Below are positions 8,437-16,926 of a DNA stretch of 64,000 nt, in pieces. A program made the position numbers and the translations under genes. The stretch lies in contig CAWBFD010000004.1 of NCBI GenBank assembly GCA_963788115.1, positions 1,860,001-1,924,000 on the forward strand. The letters are read 5' to 3'. The notes beneath the pieces are model-generated. The model made no database searches, had not been told where the DNA came from, and saw nothing but the letters and a program-made list of their open reading frames with translations. Source of the DNA: CAWBFD01 sp963788115 (GTDB taxonomy: Bacteria > Actinomycetota > Thermoleophilia > Solirubrobacterales > 70-9). Within the stretch, counting starts at the first letter, position 1, and the number at the start of each line of letters is the position of its first letter.

Positions 8437-9972
8437 TCATGCGTCGTCCCGGCGGCGAAGCCACAGGGCCTCCTGGACATGGTCGGCGCCCACCCGGTCG
8501 TACCCGGCGAGGTCGGCGAGCGTGCGGGCGACGCGGAGCACCCGGTCGTACCCGCGGCCGCTGAGCCTGAGGCGGGCGTGCCCCTGCGCCAGCAGGGCCT
8601 TTGCGTCGCCGCCGAAGCCGAATCGGCTGCGGGCCTCGGCCGGGGTGGCGTCCGCATTGCAGCGACCCTCGCCGAGGCGATGCGCCTGACGCTCGCGCGC
8701 GGCGATCACCCGGGCCCGCACCGCCGCTGAGCCCTCCCCACGCGGTCCGCCCATGTCTTCGGAAGACGGCTGGCCTGCGGCGATCGAGATGTCGACCCGG
8801 TCGGCGAGTGCGCCGCTGAGGCGGGCGCCGTACCGGCGGATCGCCGCCGGCTGGCACTCGCATCGCTCGTCGCCCGGCCCGTGGCCGCATGGGCACGGGT
8901 TCGCCGCCGCCGCCAGCATGAACCGGCACGGCAACGCGATCGAATGGCGAGCGCGTGTGATCACCACCCGGCCGTCCTCGAGTGGCTGCCGGAGCGCCTC
9001 CAGGGCGTCGCGCGAGAACTCGGGCAGCTCGTCGAGGAAGAGCAGGCCGCGGTGCGCGAGGGTGACCTCCCCAGGCCGCAGGGGCGAGCCGCCACCGACG
9101 AGGCCGGCAGTCGAGATCGTGTGATGCGGGGCCCGGTACGGGCGACGACGAAGCTCCCCGAGCTCGCCAAGCCGCCCGCACGCGCTCGCGACCCGCATCG
9201 TCTCGATCGCCTCGCCCGGCGCCAGCGGCGGCAGGATCGACGGCAGCCGGCTAGCCGCAAACGACTTGCCCGCACCGGGCGGGCCGAGCATCAGCAGGCT
9301 GTGGCCGCCGGCTGCGGTGACCTCGAGTGCGCGCCTGAGGCCTGGCTGCCCTCGCAGGTCCGCGAGATCGGGCAGGTCGTCGGCACCATCGGTGTCCGGC
9401 AGGCCCGCCACAGATACCGGCGGCGGCTCGGATCGGGTGCCCAGCGTCCCGAGCGCCTTGAGGCAGTCGATCCCGATCACCTTCACCGATCCGAGACGCC
9501 CGGCCCCGTTCGCGGGGATCGTCTCGGCCAGGGCCGCCTCCGGGGCGCTGGCGACGGGTACCGCGATCCGCTCGATGCCTTCGCGCCTCGCACTCTCGGC
9601 CATCGGCAGCGCGCCCGGGGCCGGACGAAGCGACCCGTCGAGGGCGAGCTCTCCGGCCAAGGCGGTTCGCTCCAGCGTCGCCGTCTCGAGCTGGTTCGAG
9701 GCCGCCAGCACCGCCGCCGCGATCGCGAGATCGAATCCGGGCCCGGCCTTCGGCAGGTTCGCCGGGGCCAGGTTCACGATGATCCGCCGCTGCGGAAAGC
9801 TGAAGCCGGAGTTGAGGATCGCGGCGCGGACCCGGTCACGCGCCTCGCGCACGGCGGCATCCGGAAGCCCGACGAGCGAGAACGAGGGCAGGCCTCCACG
9901 CACGTCGGCCTCCACACGGACCTCGTGGGCGTGGACGCCGACGATGGCGAAGGTTCGAGCTGTTGCCGGCAC
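8437..9972 (-). CDS. comM: YifB/ComM-type Mg-chelatase-like AAA+ ATPase
   Basis: This is a 511-residue protein of the ComM/YifB family. In transforming bacteria the family acts as a branch-migration helicase; its role elsewhere is less clear. The N-terminal Lon-protease-like fold (VRGGLPSFSLVGLPDAAVRE) leads into an AAA+ module with Walker A LGPPGAGKS at 229-237 and Walker B GLLFLDELPEF. A Cys cluster NPCPCGHGPGDERCEC follows, then the C-terminal Mg-chelatase domain. The start was taken as GTG at 9972, matching the family N-terminus; a GTG at 9993 is possible. The gene lies in the conserved yraN/comM/dprA neighbourhood. Confidence 0.93.
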   Translation of the reverse strand: MPATARTFAIVGVHAHEVRVEADVRGGLPSFSLVGLPDAAVREARDRVRAAILNSGFSFPQRRIIVNLAPANLPKAGPGFDLAIAAAVLAASNQLETATLERTALAGELALDGSLRPAPGALPMAESARREGIERIAVPVASAPEAALAETIPANGAGRLGSVKVIGIDCLKALGTLGTRSEPPPVSVAGLPDTDGADDLPDLADLRGQPGLRRALEVTAAGGHSLLMLGPPGAGKSFAASRLPSILPPLAPGEAIETMRVASACGRLGELGELRRRPYRAPHHTISTAGLVGGGSPLRPGEVTLAHRGLLFLDELPEFSRDALEALRQPLEDGRVVITRARHSIALPCRFMLAAAANPCPCGHGPGDERCECQPAAIRRYGARLSGALADRVDISIAAGQPSSEDMGGPRGEGSAAVRARVIAARERQAHRLGEGRCNADATPAEARSRFGFGGDAKALLAQGHARLRLSGRGYDRVLRVARTLADLAGYDRVGADHVQEALWLRRRDDA

Positions 9973-10159
9973 GGGGGCGAAGCTATGGGGCACCGCTGCG
10001 CGCGTGGCGCGCGAGATGTGCCAACTCTCGCCCCAATCAGTCAAGTCCGGACGGAGCGTCACGTCCCGGCCTGAGGACGGACCGGCGGACTTGCGGCCTC
10101 GGGTGGCTCCCTCCCGCCCGTAGACTCGGCGCGGTGGCGCACGAAGGCGATCCCGCCCC

Positions 10160-10201
10160 AGTGTCGAGTTAGTGGGCCACAGCGCAAACAAACTCGACAC
10201 T
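10160..10201. repeat. Family A palindrome, copy 2
   Basis: Perfect 11-bp arms AGTGTCGAGTT (10160-10170) and its complement (10191-10201) are separated by 20 bases. The element is in the 283-bp space between the comM start and the end of the oxidoreductase gene, 3' of the latter. The arm core TGTCGAGTT matches the arms of the copy at 50692. The rest of this intergenic stretch shows no gene. Confidence 0.6.
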
Positions 10202-10255
10202 CGGTGACCGCACCACCCTGGCGGCCACCCAACGAGATGCGAGAGGTAACCGCAG

Positions 10256-11605
10256 CTACGCGGCCGGCAGTCTTGCGTCGAGCTCGGTCAGCGCGTACAG
10301 GAAGATCTCCGAGAAGGTAGGGAAGGGCTGGATGACGTCGTTCAGCACCTCGAGCGGCACCTCCGCGCGGATCGCGACGGTGGCCTGCTGCAGCCACTCT
10401 CCCGCGTCGGGCCCGAGGGCGTAGGCGCCCGTGAGGCGCCGGCCGTCCGAGACGAGCGTGAGGAACCCGTTCTTCTCCGCGTACGCGCGCGTGTAGGTGG
10501 CGGTGCGGGGCACCGAGGCGACCGGGGTGGTGGCGGTCATCTCGCCCTCCGCCTCGCCCACCGAGGCGGCCTGGGGATCGGTGAATACGACGCGCGGTAC
10601 CGCGTCGTAGTTCGCCTCGCGAGGCCGTCCCAGGATGTTTGCCGCGACCACCCGTCCCTGGTATTTGCCGACGTAGGTGAACGGCCAGACGCCGGTCACG
10701 TCACCGATGGCCCAGACGCCCTCGGCGGCGTTCATGCGGGAGTCCACCTCGATCCCGCGCTTGCTCGGCTCGATCCCGACGTTCTCCAGGCCGATGCCGT
10801 CCACGCGGGGCCGACGACCCGTTGCCACGAGAAGCCTGTCGCCCCGCAGCTCCTTGCCGTCGGGGAACTCGAGCACGTAGTCGCCGCCGTCGCGCCGGGC
10901 CGCCGTCGCATGTTGTCCGAAATGCAGCTCGATGCCCTCCGCCTCGAGCGCTTCACCGAGAGCGTCGCCGAGCGGCTTGGGCTCGCGCGGCAGTACGTGG
11001 TCCATGCCCTCGACCAGCGTCACGGAGGCGCCCAGGCGGAAGACCGCCTGGGCCATCTCGACGCCGACCGGCCCGCCACCGAGCACGAGCATCCGCCCGG
11101 GCACCTCCGTCAGCGCCGTCACCTCGCGGTTGGTCCACACGTCCTCGAGCTCGACAAGGCCCGGGACCGGCGGGACGATTGCCTCCGAGCCGGTGGCCAC
11201 GACGATGTGCTCGCTCGAGTATGAGGCGCCGTCGACCGACACCTCGCCCGGACCCGCGATCGAGCCCGGCCCGCGCAGGATGTCGATGCCCTTGCTCTTC
11301 GGCCAGGCCTCCTTGCCGGAGTCGTCCCAGTCCGACGTCATGAAGTCCCGCCATTCGAACGCCGCCGCCGGATCGATCCCGGCCGTGACCGCCTGGGCGG
11401 CGCCGGGGGCCTCGCGCGCGGCCTCGAGGGCGTCGCCCGGACGGAGCAGCGTCTTGGAGGGGATGCACGCCCAGTAGTCGCACTCGCCGCCGATCAGCTC
11501 GCGCTCCACCATGGCCACCCGCAGCCCCCCGTCCGCGAGGTGCCCCGCGCAGTGCTCTCCCGCCGGTCCCGCGCCGATGATGATCACGTCGTAGTCCTTG
11601 CTCAT
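10256..11605 (-). CDS. FAD-dependent pyridine nucleotide-disulfide oxidoreductase (Lpd/MerA-like)
   Basis: This is a 449-aa class I flavoprotein disulfide reductase. It has the FAD dinucleotide fold DYDVIIIGAGPAGEHCA at the N-terminus, the redox-active pair GGECDYWACIPSK (CxxxxC), the NAD(P) fold MLVLGGGPVGVEMA, and the second FAD motif GVWAIGDVTG. The C-terminal dimerisation segment reads VIQPFPTFSEIF, so the catalytic His of true dihydrolipoamide dehydrogenases (HPTxSE) is absent. This fits an actinobacterial Lpd-like subfamily of uncertain substrate better than the pyruvate dehydrogenase E3. No E1 or E2 genes are nearby. The start at MSKDYDV (11605) was preferred over a GTG at 11632. Confidence 0.9.
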   Translation of the reverse strand: MSKDYDVIIIGAGPAGEHCAGHLADGGLRVAMVERELIGGECDYWACIPSKTLLRPGDALEAAREAPGAAQAVTAGIDPAAAFEWRDFMTSDWDDSGKEAWPKSKGIDILRGPGSIAGPGEVSVDGASYSSEHIVVATGSEAIVPPVPGLVELEDVWTNREVTALTEVPGRMLVLGGGPVGVEMAQAVFRLGASVTLVEGMDHVLPREPKPLGDALGEALEAEGIELHFGQHATAARRDGGDYVLEFPDGKELRGDRLLVATGRRPRVDGIGLENVGIEPSKRGIEVDSRMNAAEGVWAIGDVTGVWPFTYVGKYQGRVVAANILGRPREANYDAVPRVVFTDPQAASVGEAEGEMTATTPVASVPRTATYTRAYAEKNGFLTLVSDGRRLTGAYALGPDAGEWLQQATVAIRAEVPLEVLNDVIQPFPTFSEIFLYALTELDARLPAA

Positions 11606-11687
11606 GCCCGGGAACCTATGCAACTTCGCCACGGTTTCGCTGCGATCCGCGCGCCACAGACGCAGCGGGGCGACCTACGGTGCGCCG

Positions 11688-12074
11688 ATGACCATGGCGA
11701 CCCAGCGCCTGGGCCACCTCGCCGAGGAGATCGTGGCCGCACGGCTCGCGGCGGCCGGCTGGGAGATCGTCGCCCGCAACGCACGCACGGCCGAGGTGCG
11801 CGGCGAGATCGACCTGATCGCACTGGACGGGCGCACGCTGACCTTCGTCGAGATCAAGGCGCGGCGCAGCGGCGCCGCGATCGGCCCCGAGCTCCCGGCG
11901 ATGGCGGTCGGCGCCCGCAAGCGGGCCAAGCTGAGAAGCCTGGCGCTCGCGTGGCTTCGGGACCCGCGCTCAGCCGTGCCCCGTCATCGGGGCCTCCGCT
12001 TCGACGTCGTCGGCCTCCAGCTCGATGCCAGGGGCCGCGTCGTCGACTACGACCACCTCCGGGGCGCCTTCTAG
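11688..12074 (+). CDS. yraN: YraN family (UPF0102) endonuclease-like protein
   Basis: The protein of 128 aa has the restriction-endonuclease-like core seen in YraN: LGHLAEEIVAARLAAAGW, EIDLIALDGRTLTFVEIKAR (an E..D..ExK-type site), and a C-terminal FDVVGLQLDARG strand. The biochemical role of the family is not settled. It is one of few plus-strand genes here. It diverges from the oxidoreductase gene and converges with rnhB, with which it overlaps by 105 bp. ATG at 11688 was chosen, with a second in-frame ATG six bases on. Confidence 0.92.
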   Translation: MTMATQRLGHLAEEIVAARLAAAGWEIVARNARTAEVRGEIDLIALDGRTLTFVEIKARRSGAAIGPELPAMAVGARKRAKLRSLALAWLRDPRSAVPRHRGLRFDVVGLQLDARGRVVDYDHLRGAF

Positions 12075-12800
12075 GTTGTCTGACCCGGAGCAGAGGGGCG
12101 AAGCCCCGATTGCGACGGGTGAAGCTGGTGCCGTTTCAGGGAAACAACCCTCTTCCAGCTCCAGCTGCGAGTACGCGATCGACTGGAACGAGCGGCGGTG
12201 GAGGTCCGACGGCCCGAGGTCGCGGATCGCGGCCCGATGCTCCGGCGTTGAGTAGCCGACGTTGCCGTCGAAGCCAAAGCCCGGATACCGGTCGCTCACC
12301 TGATGCATGTACCGATCGCGCGTGACCTTCGCGATCACCGAGGCGGATGCGATCGCGGCGCTGCGGGCATCGCCGTCGATGACCGGCCGGTGGTCGAGCT
12401 CGCAGCCGGGAAGGGGGAAGCCGTCAACCAGGCACACCGTGCCGGGCACCGCGACACGCTCGAGGCTCCGCCGGAGCGCGGCGAGGTTGGTGACGTGTAG
12501 CCCGCGGGCATCGATGCCCCGGACGCAACGGATCGTCACCGCCACCCTCTGGGCCGCGCGAAGCACTGCGGGATAGAGCTCCTCTCGCTCCTCCACGGTC
12601 CGCTGTTTCGAGTCGTCCAACTGCCCCAGCGCGCGGCGGTCGCGAAGACCGAGCGAGCCATAGTCGATCAGCACCGCCGCGGCGACCAGTGGCCCCGCGA
12701 GGGAGCCGCGGCCCGCCTCGTCCGCGCCCGCGACGAATCGCACGCCAAGGCTGCGATCGAAGCGGAACAGGCGGGCGGCCCGGCGTCGGCGTCTCGCCAC
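11970..12800 (-). CDS. rnhB: Ribonuclease HII with unusual C-terminal tail
   Basis: RNase HII removes RNA embedded in DNA. The catalytic block GADEAGRGSLAGPL lies at residues 25-38. Further active-site acids are in VDGFPLPG and VIAKVTRDRYM, and the usual C-terminal helices end near residue 222 (SFQSIAYSQLELE). The frame then continues for about 55 residues. The first of these are encoded by repeat C1, and the rest (EVVVVDDAAPGIELEADDVE) are antisense to yraN. The total of 276 aa is longer than the usual 200-230. GTG at 12800 is the likely start, 28 bp after lepB. Confidence 0.93.
   Translation of the reverse strand: MARRRRRAARLFRFDRSLGVRFVAGADEAGRGSLAGPLVAAAVLIDYGSLGLRDRRALGQLDDSKQRTVEEREELYPAVLRAAQRVAVTIRCVRGIDARGLHVTNLAALRRSLERVAVPGTVCLVDGFPLPGCELDHRPVIDGDARSAAIASASVIAKVTRDRYMHQVSDRYPGFGFDGNVGYSTPEHRAAIRDLGPSDLHRRSFQSIAYSQLELEEGCFPETAPASPVAIGASPLCSGSDNLEGAPEVVVVDDAAPGIELEADDVEAEAPMTGHG
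12079..12129 (-). repeat. Family C structured repeat, copy 1
   Basis: This is a 51-bp element nearly identical to the one at 15493-15541, in the same orientation. On the plus strand it begins TCTGACCCGGAGCAGAG and ends GGGTGAAGCTGGT. The centre is a hairpin GGGGC GAA GCCCC inside an outer ACCCG/CGGGT pairing. It encodes part of the extra RnhB tail and lies five bases 3' of the yraN stop. Confidence 0.7.
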
Positions 12801-12828
12801 GACTGCCTTGCTGGCCGCGGCGCACGCC

Positions 12829-13449
12829 CTAGAAGATCCCGACCCGCTCCGGCGGCCAGTAGGTGAAGAAGGCCTCTCCGATGATCCAGTCGCGGGGGAC
12901 GGGTCCCCAGAAGCGGCTGTCGTCGCTCTGCCCACGGTTGTCGCCCATCATGAAGTAATGGTCGGGTGGAATGGTGATCTCATCCGGCAAATTGCAGTTT
13001 CCGGCACCGGCACATGGCCTGATGAAGTCCTCCTGCGGCTCCTCGCCGTTGACGACCGGATGGCCGTTGCTGATCGAGACCGTGTCGCCGGGCCCGGCGA
13101 CGACCCTCTTGATGAAGTTCGTGTCGGCCATCTCGGGGGTGGGCTCCGGACAGGCCTGCGCTTGCGGGGTATACGTGTGAGGGTCGTCGTCGGTGGCGCC
13201 GTCCGGGGTTCCCTCGGCTCCGCACTCGACCCCGCCGGACTCGGCCCCTGCGGGCGGGTGGAAGACCACGATGTCCCCGATCTGCGGGTCGCCGAAGTGG
13301 TAGCCGAGACGGTTCACCAGCACCCGTTGGCCCGGCTCGAGGGTGGGCTCCATCGACGGGGAAGGGATCTGGTAGGGCTTCACCAGGAACGCCTGGATCA
13401 GGAGCGCCAACCCGATCGCGAGCGCGACGATCAGGACCAGTTCGAGCAT
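12829..13449 (-). CDS. lepB: Signal peptidase I
   Basis: LepB is the membrane-bound serine/lysine protease that removes signal peptides of exported proteins. An N-terminal membrane helix lies at residues 3-22. The nucleophile is Ser32 in PSPSMEPTL and the general base is Lys114 in NFIKRVVAGPGD. Box D/E is MGDNRGQSDDSRFWG. The length of 206 aa is normal for actinobacteria, with a variable, Cys-containing insert between residues 66 and 108. The gene sits in the conserved rplS/lepB/rnhB order. Confidence 0.96.
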   Translation of the reverse strand: MLELVLIVALAIGLALLIQAFLVKPYQIPSPSMEPTLEPGQRVLVNRLGYHFGDPQIGDIVVFHPPAGAESGGVECGAEGTPDGATDDDPHTYTPQAQACPEPTPEMADTNFIKRVVAGPGDTVSISNGHPVVNGEEPQEDFIRPCAGAGNCNLPDEITIPPDHYFMMGDNRGQSDDSRFWGPVPRDWIIGEAFFTYWPPERVGIF

Positions 13450-13478
13450 CGCCCCCCGCCCGGTTGTCGGCTTCGGGA

Positions 13479-14087
13479 TCAGGTCTCTTCTGAATCCTGG
13501 GAGTCCTCGCCGGCGGCGTCGGATTCCCCGGTGGACCCAGCCTCGGTCGCATCCCGCTCACCGGAGCCTTCCGGCTCCTCGGACGAAACAGGCTCCTCAT
13601 CTGCCGCGGTCTCCGGCTCGGACTCAGCCTCGGCCACCTCAGCCTCCTCCGGTGGCACCGCCTCCGCCTCGCTCTGAGCGAGGCCCTCGGAGTCGACCGG
13701 CTCGCCCTCCCCCGGGGTGGCCAGCACCAGCTCGTCCTCGATGCCCCAGCGACGCTCCGCGACCCGAGCACGCTTGCCGATCCGGCCGCGCAGGTAGTAG
13801 AGCTTCGCCCGCCGCACGTCGCCGCGGGCCACCACCTCGAGCCGCTCGATCTTCGGCGAGTGCACGGGAAACGTTCGCTCGACCCCCACGCCGAACGACT
13901 GCTTTCGCACTGTGAAGGTCTCGCGGGCGCCCGCTCCCTTTCGGGCGATCACGATCCCCTCGAACACCTGGGTACGGCGGCGGTTGCCCTCGACCACCTG
14001 GAAGTGGACACGCACCCGGTCGCCCGCGTCGAAGCGAGGGAGCCTCCGCAGCTGACGCTGCTCGATGCTTTCGATGATCGTGCTCAT
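13479..14087 (-). CDS. rplS: Ribosomal protein L19 with long acidic tail
   Basis: L19 sits at the 30S-50S interface. Residues 1-113 are a complete L19 (RLPRFDAGDRVRVHFQVVEG, VFEGIVIARKG, YYLRGRIGKRARV). About 89 extra residues follow, made almost only of Glu, Ala, Ser, Asp, Pro and Gly (for example EEAEVAEAESEPETAADEEP). These are expected to be disordered and strongly acidic. The extension is in the same frame with no stop, and the gene ends 29 bp before lepB. Confidence 0.95.
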   Translation of the reverse strand: MSTIIESIEQRQLRRLPRFDAGDRVRVHFQVVEGNRRRTQVFEGIVIARKGAGARETFTVRKQSFGVGVERTFPVHSPKIERLEVVARGDVRRAKLYYLRGRIGKRARVAERRWGIEDELVLATPGEGEPVDSEGLAQSEAEAVPPEEAEVAEAESEPETAADEEPVSSEEPEGSGERDATEAGSTGESDAAGEDSQDSEET

Positions 14088-14147
14088 GAGCTGGAACCGG
14101 CGGAGAAGACCTCGCGCGCGGGGAGGATAGTGACCCCGGCCCGGATG

Positions 14148-14810
14148 TCACCGATCCGCGCGCTCGCGGCTGCGTTCGAGCCGCCACCGGTGGACCCGTT
14201 CGTGGTCGCCCGAGAGCAGCACCTCGGGTACCCCCCAGCCCCGGTAGATGGGCGGCCGGGTGTAGTGCGGGTACTCGGGCGCCCCGCCGAGCGCCTCCGA
14301 GAACGACTCCTCGACCGGGCTTGCGGAGTGGCCGAGCGCGCCTGGCAGCTTGCGGATCACGGCGTCTGCGATCACCATCGCGGCCAGCTCGCCACCCGAG
14401 AGCACGTACGGCCCGACCGAGACCGCGTCGGTCGCCAGGTGTTCGCGGACGCGCTCGTCCACGCCCTCGTACCGTCCGCAGAGCAGCGCAAGATCCGGCT
14501 CACGGGCGAGCTCGGCTGCCAGCGCCTCGTCGAACTGCCGGCCCGAGGGCGTCAGCAGCAGCACCCGCCCCGGACGTCCCGACTGCTCGTACGCCGAACG
14601 CAGCGCGGCGTCGACGACATCGACGCGCAGCACCATGCCGGCGCCGCCGCCGTAAGGCGCGTCGTCGACCTGGCCGCTGGTCAGCGGCGTCGTCTCCCGG
14701 TAGTCGAAGAACCGCAGCTCGCTCCCCAGCTCGACCGCGTTTCGAACGTGGCGCTGGCTCCGAAACCAGTCGAACCACTCGGGGAACAGGGTGAAGACGT
14801 CTATCCGCAA
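14148..14810 (-). CDS. trmD: tRNA (guanine37-N1)-methyltransferase
   Basis: TrmD methylates G37 of tRNAs to prevent frameshifting. The SPOUT knot motifs are LLTPSGRQFDEALAAEL, LCGRYEGVDERV and SVGPYVLSGGELAAMVI. With a TTG start at 14810 (LRIDVFTLFPEWF) the protein is 220 aa and matches the family N-terminus. A longer frame to 14885 would read through repeat B1 and is less likely. The usual rimM between the KH gene and trmD is missing. Confidence 0.94.
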   Translation of the reverse strand: MRIDVFTLFPEWFDWFRSQRHVRNAVELGSELRFFDYRETTPLTSGQVDDAPYGGGAGMVLRVDVVDAALRSAYEQSGRPGRVLLLTPSGRQFDEALAAELAREPDLALLCGRYEGVDERVREHLATDAVSVGPYVLSGGELAAMVIADAVIRKLPGALGHSASPVEESFSEALGGAPEYPHYTRPPIYRGWGVPEVLLSGDHERVHRWRLERSRERADR

Positions 14811-14819
14811 GCCCGACGT

Positions 14820-14953
14820 CCCCGCAACCCCGCCGGTGCGGACGCGGGAGCAGCATCGAATGCCCGAGGCGTAGCCGAGGGCCATTGATTCATGGCGGGA
14901 GCGGAGCAGCCGGCGGGCATTTATTCAGGCGGGAGCCGAGGAGGCGGCGGGCA
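14820..14953 (-). repeat. Family B structured repeat, copy 1 plus an extra half copy
   Basis: On the minus strand a 100-bp unit (14919 down to 14820) begins TGCCCGCCGGCTGCTCCGCT and ends GGCGGGGTTGCGG. The ends pair (CCCGCCGG with CCGGCGGG), and an inner hairpin GCCC TC GGC TAC GCC TC GGGC lies at 14862-14882. A second head fragment occupies 14928-14953. The unit resembles 19090-19182 and 33326-33424. It abuts the trmD start, and its GGGG tail may serve as the trmD ribosome-binding site. Confidence 0.7.
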
Positions 14954-14959
14954 ATTTTT

Positions 14960-15193
14960 CTAGTCCTCGAGGATCTCGACCATCACCCGGCGACGCTCGT
15001 GCGTCGCTGCGGCCTTGGCAACCGCGCGGATCGCGTTCGCGACCCGGCCGCTGCGGCCGATCACCCTGCCGAGGTCGTCATCGGCGACGTGCACCTCGAG
15101 CACGGTGTCGCCGTTCTCGGTGACCTCCTCCACCCGAACCGCCTCCGGCTGCTCCACCAGCGCCCGGGCGAGGAACTCGATCAGCTCTCGCAT
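14960..15193 (-). CDS. khpA: KH-domain RNA-binding protein (KhpA)
   Basis: This is a 77-aa single-KH protein usually encoded right after rpsP. It has VEVTENGD-type strands and the RNA-binding loop in GRVIGRSGRVANAIRAVAKA (GxxG as GRSG). Family members (KhpA, with KhpB) bind many RNAs and affect cell division or elongation in Gram-positives. The start ATG at 15193 lies 16 bp after the rpsP stop. The longer upstream frame merely overlaps rpsP. Confidence 0.93.
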   Translation of the reverse strand: MRELIEFLARALVEQPEAVRVEEVTENGDTVLEVHVADDDLGRVIGRSGRVANAIRAVAKAAATHERRRVMVEILED

Positions 15194-15209
15194 CCGCGAG
15201 CGCCGCCTT

Positions 15210-15461
15210 TCAGGCGCCGCTGGCCTCGATGCCCTTGGTGCGCAGCAGCCCGGCGACGGTACGCGTGGGCTGCGCCCCGTGGTCGAGCCAGTGGCGGGCC
15301 CGCTCCTCATCGACGACGATCACCGACGGGTCGGCCTGGGGGTTGTAGTGCCCGATGGTTTCGATCGTCCGCCCATCACGCGGCGAGCGTCGATCGGCGA
15401 CCACGATGCGCCAGATCGGGTTCTTCCTGGACCCGACTCGTCTCAGCCTGATTCTCACCAT
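15210..15461 (-). CDS. rpsP: Ribosomal protein S16
   Basis: The 83-residue protein has the S16 signature from its first residue (MVRIRLRRVGSRKNPIWRIV, then RDGRTIETIGHYNP). It is a 30S assembly protein. It heads the rpsP/khpA/trmD/rplS run and is separated from ffh by a 110-bp stretch holding repeat C2 and a GC-rich hairpin. Confidence 0.97.
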   Translation of the reverse strand: MVRIRLRRVGSRKNPIWRIVVADRRSPRDGRTIETIGHYNPQADPSVIVVDEERARHWLDHGAQPTRTVAGLLRTKGIEASGA

Positions 15462-15492
15462 CTGCGGCGGATGAGGTTACAACGTCAAGATT

Positions 15493-15541
15493 TCTGACCC
15501 GGAGCAGAGGGCGAAGCCCGATTGCGACGGGTGAGGCTGGT
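15493..15541 (-). repeat. Family C structured repeat, copy 2
   Basis: This 49-bp element matches 12079-12129 except that the hairpin is GGGC GAA GCCC, one base shorter on each side, with one further substitution (GAGGC for GAAGC). It is intergenic, between ffh (upstream on the minus strand) and rpsP. The outer ACCCG/CGGGT pairing is kept. Confidence 0.7.
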
Positions 15542-15543
15542 CA

Positions 15544-15558
15544 GGCGCCGGAGGCGCC
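15544..15558 (-). terminator. Possible ffh hairpin terminator
   Basis: GGCGCC, a three-base loop and GGCGCC form a strong 6-bp stem, 13 bases 3' of the ffh stop. No T-run follows, so this would be a hairpin-only terminator or just part of the repeat-containing spacer. Confidence 0.35.
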
Positions 15559-15571
15559 GCAAGTGATGTGC

Positions 15572-16906
<1,335 letters not shown>

Positions 16907-16926
16907 GGATCGTCCAGCTTAGGGCC

